DNA of 64,000 bases from Collimonas pratensis. GTDB lineage: Bacteria > Pseudomonadota > Gammaproteobacteria > Burkholderiales > Burkholderiaceae_D. Below are positions 17,142-25,936 of this stretch, piece after piece (position 1 is the stretch's first letter; each line of letters opens with the position of its first letter). The translations under genes and the position numbers were made by a program. Location: contig NZ_CP013234.1 in the NCBI RefSeq assembly GCF_001584185.1, positions 2,790,001-2,854,000 on the forward strand, written 5' to 3'. The notes beneath the pieces were generated by a model that worked only from the letters and a program-made list of their open reading frames with translations, made no database searches and was not told where the DNA came from.

Positions 17142-19877
17142 ATGAACGCCACCTCACAAGCGCTGGTCGTCCCGCTCAATGTGCTGGCTTTTGCCGTCAA
17201 CGAAAAAGATGCGCACGACGCAACGCCCTATTTTTCCGGCGCGAATACCGTATTCACCGACCAGACCGGCAGCAACCAGGCATTCCTCGGCGCCAACGTC
17301 AATCGCAGCCTGATGGGCGCCCCGGCGCAGCCCCTGCAGGCCGGCGTACATGTGCACTGGGCCATGCCGGACGCCCTGACCAAGGCCAACACCAGCGCCG
17401 AAGGCACGCTGGCATTCATGGCGACGCCTAACCGCTGGCTGGTGCAACGCTTGCTGATCAGCGGCGGCACGGCAACGCGTTCGTCCTGGGTAGTGCTGAG
17501 CGATTTCCTGAATGATGCCCAACCCAGCGGCCAGACCTGCATCACCCTGCCGACCTTTACCGCTGCTTCCGGCCAGGATTATCAGTACAGCGGCGAATAC
17601 CAGGCCTTCAGCCAGCAATGGACGGAGCCGGTGATTCCCCAAGCGCAGAGTTTCGTCGCCCAGACCGGGCTGGAACTGTCGGCGGTGGCCAGCGGCCAGT
17701 CGGTATTTGCCTCGTTTTATCCCAACTGCCGCGGCGTCTTCGGTTTCGCCGACAGCCTGGCCGACCTCAAGCTGCCGCCCAACAGCAGCGTCGAGCTGAT
17801 GTATACGGTGACCGGCTGGTATAGCAACAACGATAACGACCCCTTGTGCGGCGGCCTCGACCTGACGCAGATCCAGGACGCGCTGGCCTGGACCTTCAGC
17901 GATCCGCAGCAGGAGGCGCTGCCGGACTATTCGCTCTACCAGGGCTCGGCGCAGGGCGTCGTCTGGCATCCCGACAAGACCTATTTGCCGGACTATTCGG
18001 TCCACCTGCCGCAAATCGCGCTGGATCTCAGCCTCGGCAACAATCCGCCGGAATCCATGTCTTGCTATCTGCAAAACAAGCTGCAGCCGACGCTGCCGGC
18101 TTTCCAGCTGCTGCTGAACGCCTACTTCGAAGGCTTGCTGGGGAAGCTGCAACATCCGGCCCCGAACCAGTTTGCCACCCTCAAGGAAGAGCTGCAGGAA
18201 AACGGCTTCCAGTCGATCAAGGCGGAATACATTTACACCATCGTCAAGCAGCTTACTACCTACGGCCCGGATGACCGCCCGGTGGTCACCATCGTGCCGG
18301 TCGACATCCTGCCGCCCAAGGTCGGCGATGCGCTCAACCTGCTCAACTTCTATGCGCAAGGCGTCCAGCTTCTGCAGGAGAGCCTGGAAAACTATCGCTG
18401 GCAGCTGTTTGCCGACTGGTACCGGATCTTCATGGCCATCAGCAGCCAGCAGCAAACCGCCTACAACATCGCTTATCAGAAATACACAGGCCTCGAGGCT
18501 CAAACTCAGCAGCTTGCCAACGCCACCGCCGTCCTCAACCAGCAAATTGCACTGGTCAACAGCCAGCTGCCGCCGGGCTGCGCGCTGGAACAGGTGCCGG
18601 CGCTGCGTTATTGGCAAGCCAACGACCCGGTGTTCCTGCTGGGCGGCGAAGCCATGCCGCCCGCCGGCCGCTACGGCAGCAACGGCCAGTTCAATGCCAA
18701 TGGCTACCTGCTGTGCCGCCTGGAAAACCAGTTCATCACCAGCGCCACTGCCAACAAGGTTACGGTCGACGGCGACACGTTTGCCGGCACCAGGCTGCCG
18801 CTGCCCAACGCCCTGCCGGCGCCAGATACCTTCAACGCGCTGCTGTCCGAGGCCTTGATATTGAACGCCAGCCTGCTGTCGGCGCTGTGCGCCGTACCGA
18901 TCAGCTTCGACGACGTGCTGGCGGCGCTGGCCGGACAATCGCCGTTGCTGGCGGTGAGCGGCAGCGCGCCGTCGCCGCTGAGTCTCAGCCACTGGGACGG
19001 CAATCCCTGGGTGCCGCTGTTCGCCGCTTGGGAGGTGGAGTTCCAGCCGGTGTTCGCGACCACCGACGACAGCAAGACACAGCTGTACAACTATGCCAGC
19101 GACTTTTTCACCAGCCAGTTCACGGTTGAACAGAACAATGGCGCCGCCATCGGCTACGCGCCGCCGACCGATCCGGCCAGCGCCCCCTTCAAGCAGACCT
19201 ACACGGGCGTATCCATCCTGTCCACCAGCGCCATCAACGGCTTTGTGCAACAGTTGAAGCAGAGCAGCGACCCGGTGCTGCAGAAATGCCTGCAGGCCAT
19301 CGAACAGCAGAACATGGTGATGCAATCGCTGAGCGGGCTGAATACTGCCTTCCTCATGCAAGACCAGGACCTGCAGCTGAATATCAAGGTGCCGGACGGC
19401 TCCGAATATGCGCCGCTGACGCAGGCGGTGGCCCAGGCGCTGGGCGGTTATGCCAGCAGCGCACCGAATTTCAACAGCTACTACAACCCCGTGCGCGCCG
19501 GCTTCCTCAAGGTCAACTTGACCCTGATCGACATCTACGGGCAAAAGAAAACCGTGGCGCCGACCACCATCAACATCGCGCAGTCATTGACCGCGACCTA
19601 CCAGGGCCAGCCGGTTCCAGCCATAGCCTACCTGCCGCCACGCATTTCACAGGCATCGCGCCTGTTGTTCCGCTTCCTGGCGGCGGACGCCACCAATCTT
19701 GCGGAAATGAACCTGCATCCCGCCACCACGCCGATCTGCGGCTGGCTGTTGCCTAACCACCTGAGCGGCGCCCTGTTCATCTACGATACCCAGGGCGCCA
19801 GCCTGGGGCGTTGTTCCTCAACGACAGCAAGACCCTCATCATGTGGCAGTCGGCGCCCGGCGACGGCCACACCATAG
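17142..19877 (+). CDS. Unknown giant protein, N-terminal part before frameshift (cluster gene 4)
   Basis: GGGGAG lies 5 bases before the ATG. This frame gives 911 residues, but the last 22 or so (after QGASLG) are low-quality out-of-frame sequence rich in Ser and Arg. The true protein appears to continue in the frame that opens at 19808 (ALFLNDSKTLIMWQ), so one base is missing in the GGGG run at 19805-19808. Restoring it gives a single protein of about 1350 residues. The N-terminal part has AGVHVHWAMPDALTKAN (about residue 67), a VELMYTVTGWYSNN strand and a short coiled coil (GLEAQTQQLANATAVLNQQI, about 450-470). No signal peptide or known domain was seen. Confidence 0.7.
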   Translation: MNATSQALVVPLNVLAFAVNEKDAHDATPYFSGANTVFTDQTGSNQAFLGANVNRSLMGAPAQPLQAGVHVHWAMPDALTKANTSAEGTLAFMATPNRWLVQRLLISGGTATRSSWVVLSDFLNDAQPSGQTCITLPTFTAASGQDYQYSGEYQAFSQQWTEPVIPQAQSFVAQTGLELSAVASGQSVFASFYPNCRGVFGFADSLADLKLPPNSSVELMYTVTGWYSNNDNDPLCGGLDLTQIQDALAWTFSDPQQEALPDYSLYQGSAQGVVWHPDKTYLPDYSVHLPQIALDLSLGNNPPESMSCYLQNKLQPTLPAFQLLLNAYFEGLLGKLQHPAPNQFATLKEELQENGFQSIKAEYIYTIVKQLTTYGPDDRPVVTIVPVDILPPKVGDALNLLNFYAQGVQLLQESLENYRWQLFADWYRIFMAISSQQQTAYNIAYQKYTGLEAQTQQLANATAVLNQQIALVNSQLPPGCALEQVPALRYWQANDPVFLLGGEAMPPAGRYGSNGQFNANGYLLCRLENQFITSATANKVTVDGDTFAGTRLPLPNALPAPDTFNALLSEALILNASLLSALCAVPISFDDVLAALAGQSPLLAVSGSAPSPLSLSHWDGNPWVPLFAAWEVEFQPVFATTDDSKTQLYNYASDFFTSQFTVEQNNGAAIGYAPPTDPASAPFKQTYTGVSILSTSAINGFVQQLKQSSDPVLQKCLQAIEQQNMVMQSLSGLNTAFLMQDQDLQLNIKVPDGSEYAPLTQAVAQALGGYASSAPNFNSYYNPVRAGFLKVNLTLIDIYGQKKTVAPTTINIAQSLTATYQGQPVPAIAYLPPRISQASRLLFRFLAADATNLAEMNLHPATTPICGWLLPNHLSGALFIYDTQGASLGRCSSTTARPSSCGSRRPATATP

Positions 19878-21193
19878 ACGAAGACGTGCAGTCGGTGATG
19901 CAGGACCAGCAGCCGCAATTGCGCGACCTGGTGATTTCCCTCAGCGCAGCGGCTCCGCAATACTTCAACGACTTCATGGTGGCGATCGACAGCGTCAACG
20001 GTTTTGTCGAACCGCAGGACGTTTCCACCAACAACGACCTGGCGGTGCTGATCGGCCGCCCGATCGCCATCGTGCAAACGGCGCTGACCCTGGAACTGAA
20101 GGGAACGCCGCAATACAACCAGTCATGGAGCGTGCTCGGCCTCGACGCCGACAAGAATCCCCTGGCCGAAACCGACAACGATTTCAGCAAGGTCGACTTC
20201 CCGGTGGTGCTGGGCGACTTGCAAGACCTCAACGATGGCTTGATCGGCTATTTCAAATTCGGCCAGGGCAATTACGACTGGGCGAATTTCTATACCATGG
20301 GCGCGCCCGCCGACGGCGGCAACGGCGTCAAGCTTCCCGGGCAAAACACGCTCACCGTGAAGCCTTATCCGGACGTCGGTGGCACCAGCGCCGCCGGCGC
20401 TACCAACAGGCAGCTGCTGCTGATCGACCCGCGCGCCGCGGTGCACGCCACCACCGGCATCCTGCCGACCACCGGCATCAGCATTCCCTCGGACATGTAT
20501 GCCGCGACCCTGAGCAGCCTGGAAATGACTTTCCTGACCTCGCCCGTGCTGTCCGGCAGCAGCGCCTTCAACCTGCCGCTGCCGAACGAAGCCGGCTACC
20601 AATGGTCGTGGATACAGGAAAGAATGGTCGACAGCAGCGCGCGCTGGGAGATACGCGGCGATGTCACCAATAGCCAGCCCGACAGCCTGTGGAGCTACAC
20701 GCCGCAGACCTTGCTGGAAGGCTGGCTGCGCATCAACCCGGACTTGCTCAGCTTCGAAATCTTCAACGCCGACCATAAGGCGATCCTGAAGCAGGGACTG
20801 AACGACAAGCTGACGCTGACGATCTCCAACCGCCAGGGCCGGCCGGTCACCTTCTCGCCGGCGCAGCTGGTGGCGGAAGGAACGCCGCCTGCCGGCTCGA
20901 TTTTCTACCTGCATTTCGGCAGCGCCGTGCCGCAAGCCGCAGTGGCAGGCATTGTCCTGGCGGCGGCCGGCTGGCAGTTTTCATGCATCACCGACAAGCA
21001 GTACGGCAGCTACTGGGCCGCCAGCCCGCTGCAGGACGTGGTGCTGGCGGGCGGCGCGAATTTCTCGATCAGCGTCGATCATCTGCAGATTGCTACCGAC
21101 AAGCAGCAAATCATGGTCTACGCCGACTACTACCAGATCGGCAATGTGAATGACGGCGTCTACCAGGATGTTCTCGGTATCGCACAGCAATAG
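19811..21193 (+). CDS. Unknown giant protein, C-terminal part after frameshift (cluster gene 4)
   Basis: A 460-residue frame that starts only at a TTG inside the upstream frame and has no ribosome site of its own. It reads as the direct continuation of the preceding 888 residues, so it should be merged with them. The last 149 residues (about 20744-21190) form a beta domain with SIFYLHFGSAVPQ, a GIVLAAAGWQFSC strand and NFSISVDHLQIATDKQQIMV. The same layout opens the next protein, cluster gene 5. That shared domain is the strongest link between the two proteins. No enzyme motif is visible. Confidence 0.7.
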   Translation: MFLNDSKTLIMWQSAPGDGHTIDEDVQSVMQDQQPQLRDLVISLSAAAPQYFNDFMVAIDSVNGFVEPQDVSTNNDLAVLIGRPIAIVQTALTLELKGTPQYNQSWSVLGLDADKNPLAETDNDFSKVDFPVVLGDLQDLNDGLIGYFKFGQGNYDWANFYTMGAPADGGNGVKLPGQNTLTVKPYPDVGGTSAAGATNRQLLLIDPRAAVHATTGILPTTGISIPSDMYAATLSSLEMTFLTSPVLSGSSAFNLPLPNEAGYQWSWIQERMVDSSARWEIRGDVTNSQPDSLWSYTPQTLLEGWLRINPDLLSFEIFNADHKAILKQGLNDKLTLTISNRQGRPVTFSPAQLVAEGTPPAGSIFYLHFGSAVPQAAVAGIVLAAAGWQFSCITDKQYGSYWAASPLQDVVLAGGANFSISVDHLQIATDKQQIMVYADYYQIGNVNDGVYQDVLGIAQQ

Positions 21194-21207
21194 GACGGCA
21201 AGGTATT

Positions 21208-21245
21208 TGGAGCGCAATCCAGCCATATGCGTGACAGGCGCTCCA
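21208..21245. other. Inverted repeat between cluster genes 4 and 5
   Basis: TGGAGCGC at 21208-21215 and its exact complement GCGCTCCA at 21238-21245, separated by 22 bases, in a 201-base gap without another gene. It could be a weak terminator or an operator, and it leaves open whether gene 5 has its own promoter. Confidence 0.35.
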
Positions 21246-21394
21246 GGCAGTTGGCATAGATGTTTGATGGATACGGGACTGGCCGCAAGCCGCCCCGCTG
21301 ATTGGCTTCGCAGTTGTTCCGCGGTTCCGCACGCATAGGGCGCCGGAAATCGTGATGCGGAATGACATTTCAGCTATTTTCGATGGAGAAGAAC

Positions 21395-24300
21395 ATGGAC
21401 CAAATCAGTTTTACGATCAATAACGGCAGCGCCACCAACACCATCTACATGCCGACCAATGATCCCAGCGTCAACCATATCAGTCTGCTCATCAGCAGCA
21501 CCACCGCCCTCACCCTGACTGCCGGCACGCCGGTCGAGGAAAGCCAGGCGGCCGGCGCCAACGGCAGCCTGTTCTACCTGCACATCAAGAACCTTGGACT
21601 GAGCAGATCGGAACTCAACGATCTGTCGGTCACCCTGGCCGGCTGGAGCGCCAAGGTGTTTGCAGACACGCAAGTGATCTGCCTGACGCCGCAACAGGAT
21701 ACGACCGTGGCCAAAGGCCAGGTGCTGATCGCCGCCATCGGCAGTTTCACCGCCAGCCAGGCGCCCAGCGGCAGCAGCGCCCAGCTGTACATGAGTTTTT
21801 ATCGCGCCAGCCCGGTCTCCGGCGGCGGCCTGCCGTTCACCTACAACAATGTGGTGACCTTGCAGGCGCCACCTTCGGGCGCGCTGGACTTGCACAATGC
21901 GATTGCCGCCACCTTGGTCAACAACACGGTGGTGCAATCGAGCAGCGACTATCCGGCGATTGAAAATACGCTCAACCTGACTTTCGCCCCCGGCCCCAAC
22001 CCGAAAGTGATCAACGCCGGTCCCAAGACCGTGTTCACGGTCAGCTTCGTCTACGCCACCGACCAGTATGGCTACGGCGCCCTGACCACCATCGAACATG
22101 CGCTCGATATCAGCGTCAACGCCGGCGACAATGCCGCCTCCTGGGTCATCACGCCGCCGGCCGCCGGTTCGCAGAATCCAGGCTGGATGCTGCAGCCGCT
22201 GGCCGGACAGCCGATCCTGGGCACCAATGCCGGGTCAACCGTCGGCTTTGTGCTGAGCGAAATATTCACCACCTTCCAGGCCGGCGCTACGCTGATGCTG
22301 GTCAGCTACAGCGGCGTGCCAGGCTACCAGGACGGCGCCTTCTCGATTCCACTGTACAAGGAAGCGCACGTCTATATCCATTCCCTGCTGGCCACTCCTA
22401 ATCCGGCGGTGCTCAACCAGGGGCTGGCGACGGTCGACCTGTCATGGAACGCCAGCGGCGCCAGGCTAACCCTGATGCCAGGCATGATCGACGTCAGCGG
22501 TAAGCAGACCTATAGCGCGAAAATCGCCGAGTCGACGCAGTTCACCCTGATTTCGCAGGGCGTATCTCCCAGCAACTATGCTTCCAGCGACGTGTTGGTA
22601 GAGATTTTCCCGGCGATTAACTGCATCGTGGCGAATCCGCAAAACGTCTACTACAAGGATTTCCCGCACGACGTATTGCTGGACTGGAGCGTGAATTCCA
22701 ACGACCAGGTAGCGCTCAGCAACAGCGTCAATTCCACCGTGCAGTACCTGCCGCCGAACTACACCACCGGGGTCAGCATCACGCAGCCGCAGATGTTCAG
22801 CATCAAGCCGCAAAGCGGCGGCCTGCCCTTGTTCATCGAACGCGACGAGGTCATCTCCGCGTTTGAACTGCAACAGAAGAGCGTCACCCTGAGCAGCACG
22901 GCACAGGCCCTGGCCTTGTCGCCAACGGCCAATATCTGCGCCCTGATCCAGCAGAACAGCAATCAGATCCTGATCCTTGAAACCATCACCAATACCCCTT
23001 ACGGCGCTCCGATCTCGGCCGGCAGCCAGCCGGTGGCGCTCAGCTTTTCGCACGATGGCAGCCAGCTGTTCGTCGCCAACGGCGGCGATTCGACGCTGAC
23101 GGTATTCGACGTCACCTTCAGCGGCGGCAGCAGCGGCTACGTCTTCACCAAGGTGGGCAGCGACGTTAACCTGTCGGGCGTGCCGGTGGCGCTGCAGGTG
23201 TCTGCGGACGACACTTCCGTTTTTGTCAGCAGCAACAGCAGCAACGCCAATCCGGGCACGCTGGACGTGGTGATCAGCACCAACAACAATTATTTTGTCA
23301 GCAATAGCGTGCGCTTCACCGGGCAAGTGAGCACGCTTGCCGTATTGCCTTCGTCGGCACAGATTTTCGTGGTCAGCCAGGCCACGCAAAACGTCTATGT
23401 GGTGGGCTATGACAGCATCCATCAATCCTACCAATGGGTGCGCACCATAGGCGGTTTTGCCACAGCTGACAAGCTGACCGACATCGCGATCGTCGGCCAG
23501 GATGCCGGCACGCTCCTGATCGCCTGCTCGGGCAGCAACAGCGTCTATGCCGTCAGCAAGGAAGTCAACAGCGTGGCAGGCAAGCAGAAGCTCAGCGTCG
23601 GCGGCAATCCGACTCGCGTGCTGGCGATTGAAAGCGGCGCCTATGCCTATGTCGCCAACAGCGGCGACAACAGCCTGTCGCTGATATCGTGCTTCAAAGG
23701 CAGCGGCCTGTGCAGCGTGCTGGAAAGCAATCTGGCCAACGGCGCCAGCCCGGTTGCGCTGAGCGCTTCGGCGCAAGGCAGCGTGATCTATGTCGCCAAC
23801 AACGGCCCCAGCCTGAGCGTATGGAGCAATCAGACGTTCACCACGCAGGGATCGACCCTTTCCGCCACCTTGACCACCAGCGTCGCCGCCAGCACGCAAT
23901 ACGTGGTTTCCTGGCATAACTACAACATCCAGATTTCCTATCCGGGCAAGGCCGCCACCCCCGGCCTCTCGGTGTACGACAGGAATACCCAGACCACCAG
24001 CGTGGTCAACGCCGGCACGCAATACACGACCTTTGAATTCTGGCCGGACAGCAGCCAGAACACCGCCATTGCCACCGCCTACGGCAGCAATACCTTGCAG
24101 ATTCTCAGCACCGTCAATTTTGCAACCACCTCGACTGTCTCCCTTTCCAGCTCCAGCACTTGCCGCGCGGTGGCCACGGCGATTTCACCGTTTGGCAACA
24201 TGATCTTCGTGTTGACCGTCGACACCGGCGGCGTCTACCAGCTGGTAGCCATCGCTTCCAATCCCAAGACCAGCCACTACAGCGTCGTGTCCACCGTCAG

Positions 24301-25876
24301 CCTGTTCACCCAGCCGGCATCTTCCGGCCATTCGCTGGCGGCGCTGGCGGACGGCTCCAGCGCCTTTGTCACGGATGCCTCGTTTCAAAAACTGTATATC
24401 GTATCGCGCACAAAAACCGGGACTTACAATCTCGAAAGCACGACCTATGATTTCATCTACATGCCGCGCGCCATGAACTGCGCGCCGGACGACAGCCAGC
24501 TGTACATCTGGATGAACCAAGCCAGCAACAGCGGCTTCGCCAGTTTCAACATCGCCGCACGTACGCTGGAAAACTTCGTCTTGCCGACCTCGGTATCGTT
24601 CCAGATCAGCAGCATGACCATCGCGCCTGACGGCTCCAGCCTGTACGTGACCGACACCAACCTCGGGGTCCGGGTGTTTTCCACCGATTCCATGCAAAAC
24701 ACGCAAAACATCAGCTTCCCCGGCGCCAGCTTCCCGATGGGCATTGCGATTGCACCGGACGGATCTGGCTTGTTCACCGCCAACGCCTTCTCTGACAATG
24801 TCTCGCTGGCGGCGCAGCTTGCGGCCAGTCCGACCAACCATTCCCAGCGCCTGGCGGCTATGGGCACGGGCGCAGAGTATCTTGGCATTTTCATGCGCGA
24901 CTATATCGGCGAAACCCCGACCAGCAACAACGGCAGCGGCTGGACCATGTCGCCGGACATTGTGCCCTGGGGCACCCAGACCATGCCGAATGTAGCCGAT
25001 CTCGGACAGCAGTCCAACTACAACACCGACTATTCCAACAACATCACCCTGGGCCAGTACAACAATGTCTACGTCCGCGGCCTGAATACCGCCAGCGGCG
25101 CGCAGACCTCGCGCATCTATTTTTACTGGGTCGATTCCTCCATCATCCTGTTGCCTGGACAATGGAGTCCTTACAATTTCACCTTCAACAGCAATCTGCA
25201 AAACTGGCTCGACGTCACCGCGCAAAAGACCAACGACATCGCCTACAGCCCGGCGCCGCTGTCCTGGAAACCGTCGCCAAGCTATCCGCATTACTGCCTG
25301 GTCACCTGGGTAGACAATACGGCCAATCCAAGCCCGCCCGATCTGTCCCAGTGGGCCAATTTCGCCAGCTGGACCGATCTTGGGAATTTCATCCTGGCGC
25401 ATCCCAACATGGCTTGGCGCAATACCAATGATGTCGCGGTGGCGACCCAGTTCATGAATGCGCAGACGCGTGTCGCCGGCGTCGCCGCTGGCGGCCAGGT
25501 GACGGTCGGCGTGATGATGGCCGGCATTCCGACCGATGGCCAGGGGACGATCCAGTTCACCCTGATCAACAGCAACGGCACCATCAGCTATTCTTCGCCG
25601 GTGCACAAGATCGACACCAATACCTTCTCCCAGACCATCCAATGGCCGGCAAACGCGCCTGACCCTATCCTGACCTATACCTACAATCCGACCAGCGGCA
25701 AGTTGCAGGGTGGGGAAAAGATCACCGCGTTTACGGCCTTCGTGCCGCCGATGATGCTGAAGAAGAGCCTGCTCTTGCGCGCGCCGCATTTGCTGATCGA
25801 CGTCCAGAATGCACAGTTTGAAGGGGTGCAGGAAATGCTGTTGGGCACCGTCAGGTTCCAGTTCACCGGACATTGA
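21395..25876 (+). CDS. Giant beta-propeller protein (cluster gene 5)
   Basis: A 1493-residue protein. The ATG at 21395 has GGAGAAGAAC directly upstream; the longer frame from 21362 lacks a site. Residues 1-140 match in layout the C-terminal domain of cluster gene 4 (SLFYLHIKNLGLS, then VTLAGWSAKVF and a SFYRAS-type ending). Residues about 330-480 look like two Ig-like domains (VDLSWNASGARLTL). Residues about 500-1145 are propeller blades of YVTN/Lactonase type: SHDGSQLFVANGGDSTLTVF, AYAYVANSGDNSLSL, VIYVANNGPSLSVW and IAPDGSSLYVTDTNLGV. That is enough for about two seven-bladed propellers. The last 340 residues are beta-rich and unknown. No signal peptide is seen. Confidence 0.8.
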   Translation: MDQISFTINNGSATNTIYMPTNDPSVNHISLLISSTTALTLTAGTPVEESQAAGANGSLFYLHIKNLGLSRSELNDLSVTLAGWSAKVFADTQVICLTPQQDTTVAKGQVLIAAIGSFTASQAPSGSSAQLYMSFYRASPVSGGGLPFTYNNVVTLQAPPSGALDLHNAIAATLVNNTVVQSSSDYPAIENTLNLTFAPGPNPKVINAGPKTVFTVSFVYATDQYGYGALTTIEHALDISVNAGDNAASWVITPPAAGSQNPGWMLQPLAGQPILGTNAGSTVGFVLSEIFTTFQAGATLMLVSYSGVPGYQDGAFSIPLYKEAHVYIHSLLATPNPAVLNQGLATVDLSWNASGARLTLMPGMIDVSGKQTYSAKIAESTQFTLISQGVSPSNYASSDVLVEIFPAINCIVANPQNVYYKDFPHDVLLDWSVNSNDQVALSNSVNSTVQYLPPNYTTGVSITQPQMFSIKPQSGGLPLFIERDEVISAFELQQKSVTLSSTAQALALSPTANICALIQQNSNQILILETITNTPYGAPISAGSQPVALSFSHDGSQLFVANGGDSTLTVFDVTFSGGSSGYVFTKVGSDVNLSGVPVALQVSADDTSVFVSSNSSNANPGTLDVVISTNNNYFVSNSVRFTGQVSTLAVLPSSAQIFVVSQATQNVYVVGYDSIHQSYQWVRTIGGFATADKLTDIAIVGQDAGTLLIACSGSNSVYAVSKEVNSVAGKQKLSVGGNPTRVLAIESGAYAYVANSGDNSLSLISCFKGSGLCSVLESNLANGASPVALSASAQGSVIYVANNGPSLSVWSNQTFTTQGSTLSATLTTSVAASTQYVVSWHNYNIQISYPGKAATPGLSVYDRNTQTTSVVNAGTQYTTFEFWPDSSQNTAIATAYGSNTLQILSTVNFATTSTVSLSSSSTCRAVATAISPFGNMIFVLTVDTGGVYQLVAIASNPKTSHYSVVSTVSLFTQPASSGHSLAALADGSSAFVTDASFQKLYIVSRTKTGTYNLESTTYDFIYMPRAMNCAPDDSQLYIWMNQASNSGFASFNIAARTLENFVLPTSVSFQISSMTIAPDGSSLYVTDTNLGVRVFSTDSMQNTQNISFPGASFPMGIAIAPDGSGLFTANAFSDNVSLAAQLAASPTNHSQRLAAMGTGAEYLGIFMRDYIGETPTSNNGSGWTMSPDIVPWGTQTMPNVADLGQQSNYNTDYSNNITLGQYNNVYVRGLNTASGAQTSRIYFYWVDSSIILLPGQWSPYNFTFNSNLQNWLDVTAQKTNDIAYSPAPLSWKPSPSYPHYCLVTWVDNTANPSPPDLSQWANFASWTDLGNFILAHPNMAWRNTNDVAVATQFMNAQTRVAGVAAGGQVTVGVMMAGIPTDGQGTIQFTLINSNGTISYSSPVHKIDTNTFSQTIQWPANAPDPILTYTYNPTSGKLQGGEKITAFTAFVPPMMLKKSLLLRAPHLLIDVQNAQFEGVQEMLLGTVRFQFTGH

Positions 25877-25884
25877 CGGCGCCT

Positions 25885-25918
25885 GGCATCCCGAACGGCA
25901 TGGCGCCGGCGGGATGCC
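25885..25918. terminator. Bidirectional terminator between cluster and lipase foldase gene
   Basis: GGCATCCCG (25885-25893) pairs with CGGGATGCC (25910-25918), and the loop itself contains GGCGCC. It lies in the 60-base gap between converging stops, without a clear T run. Confidence 0.5.
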
Positions 25919-25936
25919 GCTTCAGGCCTTGGCGGC

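Noticed and set aside
12627..19544. Long minus-strand open frames (571, 579 and 796 codons) under the giant-protein genes
   Set aside because: Composition (Arg/His/Gln/Gly-rich) and lack of motifs mark them as antisense shadows of cluster genes 2-4.
22890..24830. Repeated Asn/Gly/Ser motifs as a DNA repeat array
   Set aside because: They are protein-level propeller blades; the nucleotide sequence is not repeated closely enough to be a repeat or CRISPR array.
22466..25873. Minus-strand open frames of 518 and 562 codons
   Set aside because: Antisense shadows of the propeller protein, with no ribosome sites or domains.
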